A stretch of DNA of 64,000 nucleotides, taken from the NCBI GenBank assembly GCA_032718565.1, contig JAVGVS010000516.1, positions 153,197 to 217,196 of the forward strand, written 5' to 3'. Every line of letters starts with the position of its first letter. The first letter of the stretch is position 1. Below, one piece after another: positions 26,301 through 39,900 of the stretch. The position numbers were made by a program, and so were the translations under genes. Source of the stretch: Distichodus sexfasciatus. Lineage: Eukaryota > Chordata > Actinopteri > Characiformes > Distichodontidae. The notes under the pieces are model-generated. The model ran no database searches. It worked only from the letters and a program-made list of their open reading frames with translations, and was not told the DNA's origin.

Positions 26301-29300
26301 TTCTCGTTAAATCCAGGCTTTGACCTGATGGAATACTTCAACGTGAGAGATGTTTTAGGAGAAAAGACCGAAGCAGGCCAGAGCTCCTATGTGAGGCTGG
26401 GTACCATGCCCATTGTACAGCAGACAGAGTGAGTATACACACACACACACACACGCATGCACACACGCATGCACACACGCAGACAAACTTGTACAACTAT
26501 CTTTGTGGGGACATTCCATAGACTCCCATAAAGACTAGATGTATGCATCTAGTTCTACAACTAATCCTAATCCTAACCCTAACCTTAACCTCAGTAACCA
26601 AATGCATATATTTTACCTCTTTTAGTTTCTCAAATAAAACATGTACATTTTCTATAAAATCATTTTACCTCTCAAATGTCCCCACAAAGCCATAAAAAAT
26701 GCATAAAAGTGATTTTAGGGGACGAAAAGGCCCAAAAAGTTCCCCACAATGCATAAAACAAAATTTTTGATCCCCAAAGGTAGGTCTGTATTCAGTCTGC
26801 AGGTGTAGCATCTGACATTTGTCCTCAGAAACAATCTACGTCAGAAACATGCACACACATAAATACGCACAAAATCACTAAGCTAAATGGCCACCAGTAC
26901 GTCTGCATGCCAATCTAATTATGTGCAAAATGACAATTTAAAGATTGTGCAATTCAGCTGTCAACACACAATTTGTATAAAAAATGTTAGAGTAAAAAAT
27001 AAATATAGTACCAAGCCATAGAATGTCTCTGCATAATAACAACTCTGAATATGAATGTGTTGATGTTCACGTGTTGATGTGTTGATGTGTTGATGTCTTG
27101 TGCAGACATCATTTTGGGAAAAATAAAAGTTGCTACTTTTGGTGCAGAAGACTGTGTAGAACTACTTTTTCACACTCACACAGGAATCGATAAGAGAATT
27201 GATTGAATTGATTTGATAGGCAGAATTGACAGTGGCATTGATATTGATAAAATCTAATCAATTCCCACCCCAGGTAATGATCAACATCCACATGATTGCC
27301 ACTCGAAAGTGTTTTTAAACATGTGTTTTGAAGTTTCCTGTCCTGCAACTTCAGAATCTCTCTCTTTGTCTTTCTACTACAGAGACGTGTTCCCTCAGGG
27401 CCTTCCAGATGAGTATGCATTTGTCACCACCTTCAAGTTCAGGAAGACCTCTCGGAGGGAAGACTGGTACCTGTGGCAGGTCTACGACAAATACGGCATC
27501 CCTCAGGTCAGTCCAGATAAAAGCTTGACGTCCCATACGGAGAGCCTTACCTATCTTTTCTACTGCCCTAGTGCCAGTGCTGATGCTCAAACTGGGCTGA
27601 ATTTGGGAGCCATCGAGCACATAGAATATGCATATATAAATAGACTATAAAATATAAACTCTAAATTACAGGTAGAAAAAGAAAATTTGCAAGTGTTTAT
27701 TAAGATTCAGACTCTGATCCTTGTCAGGGAAAGTTGAGTATTTTGTGTTCTGATGATTATTGTGCGTGCTGTGCTCCACCAGGTCTCTATTCGTCTGGAT
27801 GGGGAGAACAAAGCGGTGGAGTACAACGCGGTGGGCCTGACTAAAGACGCGGTGCGAGCGGTGTTCCGCAGCCCCGACGTCGACAACCTGTTCGACCGTA
27901 ACTGGCATAAGATCGGCCTGAGCGTGGACTCCAAGTCTGTGTCTTTCTACCTGGACTGCAGACACATCCAGACACTCCCCATCGAGCAGAGAGAGGACAT
28001 CGACATACAGGGCAAAACCGTCATCGGCAAACGACTCTACGACAGCGTGCCTATTGACGTAAGCTACAGACAGAAAGTCAGGCAAAAGCATCTCACACAC
28101 ATATGCACACACGCACAACATAAAACAATTTAAAAAACCACTGTATTTAAGGGTTTGACTGATTATCAGTTTCACATTTACCATTTTTATGGATGTCAGT
28201 GTTGGTCATTTTCCTTTTATGCTGTAATGAGATTTCAATTTGATCCAATTCAAGAGCCAGTGATTTGATATGAAAGTGATATGGAGTTGATATGGAAGTG
28301 ATAGTGTAAAGTCAGCATATGATATAGCTTTATAGTGATCACTGGCTCTCGAATTGAATCATATTGTAGCAGATATTGTGATATTGACAGACATCACAAT
28401 ATTATATCGATTAAGTGGACGATGCTTCAAAGTCTGCTACGATATGATTTCACTTTTATTCAATACTGGACAGGGCGGAGGGCGGCACGGTGGTGCAGTG
28501 GTTAGCGCTCCCGCCTCACAACGAGAAGGTCCTGGGTTTGAACCCTGTAGGTTCTTTCTGTGTGGAGTTTGCATGTTCTCCCCGTGTTCGTGTGGGTTCG
28601 CTCCGGTTTCCTCCCACAGTCCAAAGGCATGTAATGTAGGTTAATTGGCGACTCTAAATAGGCCCTGTAATGTGTGAATATGAGTGTGATTATGTGAGTG
28701 TGTGTGTGCCCTGCGGTGTGTTGGCGCCTGCCCAGGGTTGGTCTCCGCTTGGGGCCGTAAGTTCCTGGGATAGGCTCTGGTTCCCCCGCGACCCCAGCTG
28801 GGATACAGCGGGTCGGAAAATGAATGAATGAATACTGGACAATGTTGTATGCTGATTTAACACTCTCACTTCCATTCATTTTAAATCACAAAAAGCTACT
28901 AAAATATCATTTTACATATTTATCTTCTAATAAACCTGTTTTCATTTTGAATCATTGCTATGGGCTCAGTGATCATTAACTTGATGTATCAGTGTGTAGT
29001 TCAAGGTATTGCTACACCCTTACGTTCTGCACTGAAGTCTAATGCTTATAAATTGGGACTACTAATTGAGAGACAAATTGTCAAATATAGCTTATAAAAC
29101 TACAGGAAGCTATTTGTTTATTTATTCATTCATTTGTTTGCTTACTTGTCAAAATGAAAAATGGAGGCTGAAAGCTCCCTTCACCCCAGGGACCACACAT
29201 GCAAATTAGCTGTGTATCAAACTCTGGTGTAGGATTTGTTCTCTACACGACCCGTGTTAAACTAATTAACTAAATTAAACTTTTGTGTTAAGAACATCAC

Positions 29301-30876
29301 GAAAAGTGTTCAAAATTAAACAAAAAAAGATGGAAAAAAAAAATCAGTGAGGTTTCATGTTGGGCTATTTCCATTTTTACAGTAATTATCGAAACTGAAA
29401 ATATCAGTAATTTATCTTCTCCTAACTGATATTATATTAACCCTGAAAAAATACTGATTAAACCCTAATATGCTGTTTTGTGGTATTGCTATTAAACTAG
29501 TTAAATGTAAAAAATCAATTAATACTTGAAGTGTTTTATTGAGTGTATGAGTTCTGAGGGTTAAGATTTTGGTAATGACTATGAACCAGCCTAAAGATAT
29601 GATTAGGGATTACAGCAGAAGTCAAATCAAGTAGCACAACTGACGGTTTGGACTGTGAACTGACAGCGTTCTGTACTGAGATGCGATCAACAGCCTGCAG
29701 ATCAGATCACTTTCATAAGCTGGACTCACAAAGGTGTGGTTACGTTTGATCTCTGTGTGTGTGTGTGTAAATCTTTTCTTTTCTCCACAGTTTGACCTTC
29801 AGAGGATGGTGATCTACTGTGACGCAAAGCAGGCAGAGCATGAGACCTGCTGTGACCTGCCTGGAGGACCTGTGAGTGTCCATCTGTCTCTCACACACAC
29901 ACACACACACACACGCACAGTCACACGGTTACAGTCAGAGACACATTCACACACTCACGTTATTCCTCAATCTGTGACTGCTCCCTCAAAAAGACATCTC
30001 TCTCTCTCTCTTTTTTCTTCTCTCTCTCTCTTCCCTCCTTTCTCTCTCACTCACTCTTTTCTCTCTCTCTCTTCCCTCCTCACCCCTTTTCTTCTGTTTC
30101 TCTTTTTCTTTCTCTCTCCCCTCTCTCTTTCCACCTTTCTCCCATCTCTCCTTCCCTCTCTATCTCCCTCCTTCTCTTTCTTTCTCTCTTCCCCTTTTCT
30201 CTGTGCATTTCACCTCTCTCTCTCCCCCCTTCTTTTCTTCCGCTTCTTTCTTTTCCCCTCGGTCTCTTTCCCCTCCCTTTCTCTCTCTTCCCAACTTCCC
30301 TCTCTCTCCTTCCCTCTTTCTCTCACTCTCCCTCTTTCTCTTTGCTTTCTTTGTCCCTTTCTCCGTGTCTCTCTCTCTCTCTCTTCCCCACATGCTGTCT
30401 CTTTCACAAACTCTCTCCCCTCTTTTTTCTCTCCTCTCTCCCCTTTCTCTCCCCTCTCACCCCTCCATCTGTCTTGCCCCATTTCTCCTTCTTTCTCTTT
30501 CTTACTCTCCCCACTTCCCCGCTCTCTCTTTCTCCCTCACACCCTCTGTTGCTCTTTCCTCTCTTTTCCTCTGTTACCCCACTTTCTCTTTCTCTCTCTC
30601 CCTCTCTCTTTCTTTATTTCTCCTCCCTTCTTTCCCCTACATCTGTCTTTCTCCCTTTCTGCCTTCTCTATCTTTCACTTCCTTGTCTCTCTATGTCCTT
30701 CTCCTCACTATTTCTCTTCTTCTTTCTCTCTCTCCCCTCTCTCTCCCCTCCCTTTTCTCTATCCCCCCCTTTCCCTCCCCTCTCTCTCTCTCCCTCTCCC
30801 CTCCTTCCCCTCTTTCTTTCCACCCCTCTCTCATCTTCCTTCTTGTCTCTCTCTCTCTCTCTCTCTCTCACCCCTC

Positions 30877-30930
<54 letters not shown>

Positions 30931-33900
30931 CTCTCTCCCCTCTTTCTTTCCCAATCTCCGTTCTATCTCTCTTCCTCTTGTTTTTCTTTCTCCTCCCTAC
31001 CCCATTTTACTCTTCTTTTCTCCTCTCCTCTCTTCCTCTCTTTCTTTCACCCCTGTCCCCACCTCTCTCCTTCTCACTATTCTTTCTCTCTTCCTCCTCC
31101 CTCTCCCTTTCTTCCACTCTAGTGTCTAAACAGATGTTAGAGGCTCCCGGTTGAGATCGTGAGCCCGGCCCTGGCGGGGAGCAGAAGGAGATCACTCAGT
31201 CAGCTGCTGCGTGTCCGGCAGAAGTGTCAGTCATGGGGTCAAGCTCTTACCCTGTGTACTTTGGGCGGGAGGTGATGAGTAAACTCTTCTTCCTATAGTT
31301 GTGATAATATTTAAACATTCATCAAGTTTTGAACAGCTCTTATGGATGATGTAAATATCAGCAGCTTTCAGCAGTTGCTTTTTCCAATTTCTATCGTACT
31401 TGCTACTTCCTCTCAATGCATTTCATGTCTTCCCTAATACATCACCTCTCTTTTCTCTCTCTCTCTTCATTGTCTCTCTCTCTTCTAGGGTGAGACAGGG
31501 TGCCTGGTGCTCAAAGGAGCTAGGGTGAAAAAGGTCATAGCTGGTCTTTTAACTTTCAGTTTCGCTGATCATTTTACCCAGTTTCTAGAATGTATTTGTC
31601 TCTCCTTGACTGACTACGCGGCAGGCGTTTCCTCATGGCCGTGCTATAAACTATCGTCTGGGGTGACCCCGGCCTTACAGGAGCCGCCGGCCCGCAAGGA
31701 CTGAAGGGACAGAAAGGCGAAGCTGTATGAAAAAACTAATTCTCATAATTGCTGTTATTAATAGAGTTGTTTCAATAGTTATTTGCACGTGTCTTGAAGT
31801 TTATTATTTAATAATATTTCATATTTGAAGCAGAGAGAATGATACTAGTAGAAATTCTGGATTACGATTTTGTTATCGATGACTGCACATTTGTATGAAT
31901 TACACAAATGTGCTGATATCAGAAGTTAAAATTTTTGCGTTAAAATTTGTTTTAGTGATCAACATATTGAAGGTGTAAATGATGACTTTGAGCTCTACTC
32001 TACAAATTAACCAACTCCACTGACTATGTTAGAAACAATATAAAATCCAAATTCAATATGAATTAAAAACTAGGACATGAGAACATTTTATGATGTTAAA
32101 GATGAATTTTTTGGCAGAAGTTATTTAGCTTTTTGTAGAGTGTGAATGCCTTTTTCCAGCTGCTTTGCCTCTTAATCTTTCTCTCTCTATCTCTAATATG
32201 CCTGGAGAATAATCGATCGTGTTGATTGATTATTTGCAGGGCAAGGTGCTCTCTATCAAAGGCGATAGAGGTGAGAAGGTAAGATCATGGATTTACCAGC
32301 CAAACTCCTCAGCTGGGGCAAAAAGCGTGTGTTGCAGTGTTCTAAACTCTACGTTAGTGTGTGTTGTTTTCATGTGTGTATGTGTATGTGTATGTGTATT
32401 TGTGTTTGTATGTGGAGTAACTTTAGGTAACTGTTCTGACACTGTTAGAACATTTGGACACAGCGTTTCAGTAAAGCGGGTGGGAAAGAATTATATGGTG
32501 TCTTAAAGGGAAAGTGCCCAGTTAACAGAACGGAAATAGAACCCATTTCTGCTCTTAATGGAGATTTATTGCCAAAGGAGATGGTGTAAGAGTGTGTGTG
32601 TTTGAGTGTGTGTGAAGCACTTAAGCTCTCCATGTTTCACCAGCTGCTCTATTAGATTCAGCTCAGAGGACGGACTGTAAAAACTTCAGCAAATCCACTC
32701 ATATTTTCAACAGGCAGTTCTGACGAGTCTCTTCTCTCATCTCGCTTTGGGGTTCGTAGAGACCACAAACACGCCATATTTCAGATGTCAGAATTATGGG
32801 TGTGCCTGCCACCAGGGATCCGAGTCGAGAATGGAATCCCACCCATGCCAAGGAACACACACTCCTCTGTAATGTTCATCTCAAAAATATAGAAGCATAT
32901 TTCTGTATATAGTATACAGTACACAGCGTTTTAGAAACTACTTTGGGACTTTTTCGGACCCTATGGACTTGAACTGAATTACCAATTTAATATTGAACTA
33001 ATTTTAGCTTAATGTTGCTGAGTGGGACTCAGCAAGTGGCCGTAGCAGCAATTCGGGATTCGAAAGCGCCCCTCAGACTTTTTAAAAAAATGTGCTCTAT
33101 GGGACTCCATCATCTGCAATCAGCTTGACCTCTTTCGGAGTATATGGACTTAAGCCAAACCTAAATTTAAAATTGAACTAATTTTTGTTAAGATTTGAGT
33201 GAGTCTTAGCAAGTGGGTCTTAACAAGTGGCCCCAGCAACGAGTCAGGATTGGAAAGCATCTTTTGGACTGTTGTTATATCTTTACATCTTTAAAAATGA
33301 TTTTTGAACTAATGTTTAAACATTTAAACATTTAAAATGGCGAATGTTTAAAAAACATTCGCCCAGAGGAGGATGGGGTCCTCTTCCGATGTCTTGGTTC
33401 CTCTCAAGGTTCCTCTCGAGGGAGTTTTTCCTTGGCACTGTCACCTCCGGCCTGCTTGTTGGGGGTTATATGTAAAGTGCTTTGTGACAATGACTGTTGT
33501 TAAGAGCGCTAAATAAATAAAATTGAATTGAATTTTAAATGGTGGTAGCTTTTCAAGTGACAAGCTACTGATGAGTAAAAGTATCAAAGCTACAGCCAAC
33601 CTGCTGATTTATGGAGAAAAAGTAGCTGTATCAAAGCTATTTTTCTTCCAGCAAAACTTCATATTTTGTGCTTTAGGATATACTTAAATTTAAAAGAATT
33701 TAATACGGAAATCTATATTTTGGCATAAGTTACACTAAAATGTGTAACTGATTCATACATTTTGATAAATAAGGCCACATATTCATGCTCCCATCGTCAT
33801 CTAGGTGGACTCCACCCTCCGACTCCATCTGACAGCTGCCATTAGTATGCTGTGATTCAATAAGCGTGCGCCACGCAAGCACGGCAGCCTATCAGCTGAT

Positions 33901-36900
33901 TTTGTCAACTCAACACCAATGCGAAAATATCCATCTTAGTAAAGAGAGAAAAATAATAATCATTATTATTAGTAGTAGTAGTAAAAAAAAGTTAATCGCC
34001 GGAAAAGTTCAAGCATTTGCAAAGTAGCTTTGCTACTGATAAGCTACTGAAGTGAAGTGAGTGATTATTTGTCATTGTGAACACACCACAGAGTGCACCA
34101 CGACAAAATGTGAGTTCTGTATTTAACCCATCCGTGAAGGAGCAGTGGGCAGCTGACATGGGCATTGACCAGGGAGCAGTGCTTGGGAACGGTATCTTGC
34201 TAACGAGTACCTCAGTGGTACCGGTCCGGGATTCGAACTGGCGACCTTCCGATCACAGGGCGAACGCAATAATGGTTACACTAACAACTGCCCCCAAAAA
34301 GGTAGCTTAGTTAGCAGCATCACTTATAGACACTCTTAAAACACTGTATATGTAGTATCATATAGAATCATGCGTTGGATCTTTGTGCATCGACAGAATC
34401 ATCAGTCTACATAGTTACGCACGGGTGGCACGGTGGTGCAGTGGTTAGCTCTGCCGCCTAACAATGAGAAGGTCCTGGGTTCGATCCCCAGGTCAGCCGT
34501 AGGGTTTCTTGTGTGGTGGTTATGTACCTCTCCCCGTCTTCACGAGGGTTTTCTCTGGGTGCTTGGTTTCCTCCCACAGTTAATAAAACATGCACTATAG
34601 GTTGATTGATGAATCTAAATTGGCCCCATAAGGTGTGACTGAGAGTGTGTTTGTGTGAGGGTGTGTGCCCTGCGGTGTGTTGCTGCCCGTCCAGCTTTGG
34701 TCCCTGCTTCAAGCTCACAGTCCCGGGATAGGCTCCGGTCCCCATTGTTCTGGAAAGCAGACATTTTTCAAAAAGATCTATCTTCCTCCCAGCCACAGCA
34801 AACACACCGCATACAGAATACCAAGATCCTCTAGAGACTTTCGGGTGGCAAGTTTGGCGTGTTATGGTAATGTCAAGTTGAAAAAAGTAGGAAACGCAAT
34901 TTCCAGGCAGTAGTTTTGTGTATTTTTTTGTTCTATTATTTGTTGTTAGAGAAGTGGACTATAATTATGGCCACACACTCTCCCCTGTAATGTTCATACA
35001 ACAGAAACCCACTGAAAACAAAATCTCTCATAGAGCTCATATAGAATCAAAGCAAATACAGATCCAAAAAGATCCATCTCCCTCTCAGCCACAGCAAAGC
35101 CCCCATACAGCAAACCAAGACCCTCTAAAGATTTATGGGTCAAAATAGAAAAGTAGAAAAATATGCCAAAATATTGGTTGAGCATTACGTTTAAAGCACA
35201 TGTGCAGTTTTGTTCCTATAATTAGTAGTTCTAAAGAAGTGACTATGACCACAGTTTTCTCATTCAGAGACGATCACATTCACATCTCCTTTGGTCTGTT
35301 CCTCTTCCATTTTTGCACACCAGTTGCTTGTTGGTATTTCCTGAAGAAAAAGAATCACAGCAAATATAAAACACAATAAATGGCCATTTTCTAACAGTGT
35401 CATCTGGCATGTAGTTTGTGTTGTGTGGCGTTGTGTATCATACTTTTTGTGTTTCTGTACTCATATTAATAAGTATATTCTGGTAATTGTCACGCTGAGG
35501 GGTTTGCTGGTCAAACTGCATGAAGCCACAAACGCATGTGTGTTTGAGGTGCTTGTGTTTCTTTTAATTATTTTTTGATGGGAACACTTCACCTTAAAAA
35601 TGCCAATGTTGATAATAAACTGATAGGCACTATTGGTAACCAAATGGTGTTAAAGAATAATAGATGGCTACTAAAACATATCTTTGGCATTTTTGGGGGT
35701 GAAGTAGTTCTATATAGCCGACTTTCTGTCTGTTCCTGTCTGTCTACATAAATATCTCTGCAAACAAAAATGTCTGTTTTATGTTAAATTCTTAACCAAT
35801 TAGATTATTGATGTGTGGTGCATGTTTTCTATTCAGAAACAATTAATTCCTTATTTTTTGCCATTTTGTGGCTGTTAGAGAAACTGTCATGATGAGATGT
35901 GAATTATGTGGCCTCACCCTCTAGTGTGTAATCTAAAAATTTCACCTAATTATTTAAGTGTGTATGTAAGGGTTGTGTTATAGTTGTTTGCATCCAAGTA
36001 ATTTGTGGTTCTACATTGTAAAATAGTCAAGTTATGACAATGATGGTAACTAGCTTTAGCTTTAAAACTAATGTGTTCTAGAGCAATCACATACTCAAGT
36101 ACTTAACACCAAGAGCAACTAAAGCTGTAAAATCGCTGAAGACACTCAAAAAGCATTGCTTTAAAATACTGTAATATTTGTAAAATATGAAATTATTTTT
36201 TATCGCTCATAACATCATTCAAACGTTGACTCTTGCTTTAAAGCAGCCGCATGCTTGTAGGGCGATAGCAAGCTGTGCTGTTCTTGCTGTTGCCCAGCCC
36301 AAAAAAACTATATGAGGTACTCAAATACAAGAGGTCCAGACAAGCAGAGGCTAATCGGTTAAATTACAGCCAAGAACAGAATTATGTAAAGTTTTGTACT
36401 CTAGTAAATTAAAAAATATATATTGTGCAATAATTATACAGTATGCAGTCTAGTTTTAATAACTGTACTTTGATTAATTTGCACTCCACGTGCAGGGAAA
36501 AATAATAGATCATTTTTGAGCGGCTCTGATTTACCTGGATCAGATTGGTCAAAAGTACATGCAGTCTTCAGTCAAGCAGAAGTATAGAAACGTGTTTAAA
36601 AAGACTCTAGTAAATGTTGAAGTATTGACTCGACTTCTTTACTCAAGTGAAAAGTACAGGCTCTACAACATACTTAAAGTATAAAAGTAAAAAGTAGCCT
36701 TGCGAAGGACAAAACCAGCATTTTAGGGCAAAGCTGACTTGACTCCATGTCCAAGCGTTATGTAGAGCGCGAGCAGAGAAAAATAAAGCCACATGATACA
36801 TAAAGCTGCATTGTTCATTACCACCATTATACCTGATGACTCCTCTATCATAAACACATCATACAACAAATATTATAGAGCTGTAAAGAAAACTCAACTC

Positions 36901-39900
36901 AACTCTTAAGCCTCAACCAATCAGTCAAGTTGTCTGGATGGCGCGCATTATTGATACGGAACAGGTAAAATGCAGCAAAATGGCCTAATAAACCAAATTT
37001 AAATTAAACCAAACAAGAGTAACGAGCCTGATTTGAAAATGTAAAGAGTAGAAAGTTCAGATATTCATGTTAAAAATGTACGTAGTAAAAGTTAAAAGTT
37101 GGCACAAAAATAAATAATAATAAACATAGTAAACTAATAAATAAATATAAATAAGGAGTAAAATACAGATAGCAGAAACTTCTACTTGAGTACAGTAATG
37201 AAGTATCTGTAAAACCAGTAACAAAGCATTTGTACTTCGTTACTTCCCATCTCTGGACCATCTCTGCGATCGTCGCATCATTTTAGGTCGAAACAAAAGT
37301 ACGGTAGGAACCAAAGTTTCCGAGTATGTTTTCTGGGACCCTCGCAAGCGAACAACGTCTACATTCCAATTGGTCGTTTGCAGCCGAAATTTGCGTTAAC
37401 TTTTTTTGTCGCTCAAGTCCACCAAATTTTGACGCTCATTGCCTTTGTCAGTAAAAAGTCAGTTACTTCCAGTGATTTTACGGCTTTAGTTGCTCTTGGT
37501 GTGAAGGAAGCATTACTCTTCTCAGTTGTATCTCAGAGACATGATCAGATAGTCAGTATTAAAAGTTAAGTGAAGTAAACCTCTGCGTGCTGTTTGTGGA
37601 GTGTTCCTACAGAAGTACAAAATTTCCTGAGTGCTTTCCCAAATCCAATCAAACTGTATGTCAATCAGCCTTTGCTGAAGTTCCTTCTGTGTCCACAGGG
37701 GGACAGCGGTTATCGAGGTCAGGATGGGACCAAAGGTGACAAGGGGGAGAGAGTAAGAAGCACCTTCAAACATAATAATGAGTCTTGAACATTTCACAAC
37801 GTTTTCACCCGTCCTTCCAGGACTTTTCATTTCTGCAGCTAGAGCTGATTTTCCCCAGATAAGAGTCACCTTTACCCTGGCTAAAGTATTCAGTGTGAGT
37901 TAGAGTGTGTTGCTGTACTGTGTCGCTACAGGGATCTGATGGCCTGCCGGGGCTTGCTGGGAAGACGGGAGTCAAAGGAGAACAAGTGAGTAAAATAATA
38001 TATGAACTCAGTGTGTGTGTGTGTGTGTGTGTGTCTGTGTGCACGTGTTTCTGCGCATTGATATATTTTGTTGATTTATATATCTGCAGCATGCATGGAT
38101 ATTTTGTATATCTAGAAATGCATACATGCGTTAGTGTGTGTGTGTGTGTGTGTGTGTGCGCACATTTCTGTGTATTAATAGTATGTTCAGTGTTGGGGAG
38201 TAACGGAATATATGTACTGGCGTTACGTATTTAGAATACAAAATATAAGTAACTGTGTTCCGTTACAGTTAGCGTTTAAATAGCTGATAATTAGAATACA
38301 GTTACTTTGTTGAAATAAATGGATTACACGGCGGTCTTTTCCTGTTTCATATGTTAGGCTATCCCCTCTCTATTCCCTCTCTAATTTTGGAAATTCCATG
38401 CATTGCCGGAAACCCAAACAAAACACGCAATAAGAGGCTCTAATGTAAGCGTCCTGTTAATGTTGGTGGCGTCAGTTACACAGTGGACCCGGAGCCAGCA
38501 CAACAGAGCCAGCAGTGCCCGGGCAGGAATGCATTTCTTACTCGCAAATTTCGTCTTTGCTCCTCTACAGTAAATATATTGTCTATTCAGGGAGATTTAA
38601 CAGCCAACTGGTAGAGAAAAACAAACAAGAATTTGCAGGATGTGATTGCTACATTCATGTAGTTGTAAAAAGCATGACAATATATTAAGTAATCCAAAGT
38701 ATTCAGAATACGTTACTCACATTGAGTAACTTAACGGAATACGTTTCAAACTACATTTTGGGGCATGTATTCTGTCATCTGTAGTGGAATACATTTTAAA
38801 AGTAACCTTCCCAACACTGAGTATGTTGATATTTGTGTCAGCAGTATGCATGAATATTTCATATGCCCAGGTGTGTGTGTGTGAGTGTGTTTACATATCT
38901 GTGCATTAATATGTTTTCTATGTTGACAGTTGTGTGTCAGAAGCATGCACAGGTATTTTATGTGTTTGTGTGTGAGTGAGTGCCTTATTGTGCCTTGTGT
39001 TCTTTTTTGGTTGGCATTTGTTGTATCAACAGCACAGGGTGGTTTAGTGGTTAGAACACTCGCCTCTGGACCAAGAGGTTGTGGGTTCGAATCCTACCTC
39101 CAGCACTTCTATCATTGGGTCCCTGAACAAGTCCCTTAACCCAAAGTTGCTGGATAAGAGCGTCTTCCAAATTTCATAAATGTAAATGTATCAGCATGCG
39201 TGGATACGTTCAGTAGTGTGTGTGGGTTCATGAGCACTGTCTGTGATTTGTCTCTGCTGCAGGGTGAGAGGGGTCTGCAGGGTGCCTCTGGTTTGCCTGG
39301 TCCACTGGGCCTGCAGGTGAGATTTCACTTCACAGCACCACAAGCATCCATGTTTCTTAATGAAAACAAACATAATGGATTGTGTTCAACAACAAGCTAC
39401 TGTTCTAACTATTGTACCAAAATGTCTCTCTCTTCAAACATGATGGTGTTCAGCCATTTAGTCATTTTGCTTAGGACCAGTGCTTGAAGTGGGAAAAAAT
39501 AAGTGCAGGAACTCTAATTTTCCGACATCCGTCGGATCAGTTTCAGTAAGTACTGGAACGCAGAAAAAAGTGGCGGAACCCAAAAGACGAAAATACAGAA
39601 GTTCCGGAACTGCGTTCCGCTGCGTTCCGGCCCACTTCAAGCACTGCTTAGGACCAAGTCATTACTAATTAGCTCATGCTTTCCTTTAGCAAATTGACAA
39701 ACAATACTAGATTAATCTGTAGTATGTTGTCTGTGCCGTGTATAAAAAGACCTTCTTCCCTTTTTGTGCAGGGTATTCAAGGAGATGCTGGAGCACCTGG
39801 AGCACCTGGTCCCAGAGGGGTTTCTGTAAGTAAAGCATCCAAAATCATGACATCTTAATAGAGCTGGCAACACCCTAGCAACCACCTAGCAACGCCTTAG

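Noticed and set aside
26570..26600. Telomere-like CCTAACCCTAACC run
   Set aside because: Only a few units within a dispersed GTGGGGACATTCC repeat; not an interstitial telomere.
27666..28184. 172-codon frame on the minus strand
   Set aside because: It is the antisense shadow of the 276-bp TSPN exon on the + strand, which has proper splice sites and a known domain.
28502..28879. 125-codon minus-strand frame
   Set aside because: It lies within a V-SINE; all V-SINE and SINE copies open such frames by chance.
29734..31122. 462-codon open frame of Ser, Leu, Pro and Phe
   Set aside because: It is a by-product of the pyrimidine-only tract, where stop codons cannot occur in the sense strand. Only its first part overlaps the real TSPN exon. 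Parallel frames are open for the same reason.
31123..31223. Linker exon starting at TGT after CTCTAG (31123)
   Set aside because: The expected Cys follows a strong acceptor, but the frame hits TAG after five codons and does not agree with the GEQ and CPAE frame. I kept the start at 31134 as the less bad model.
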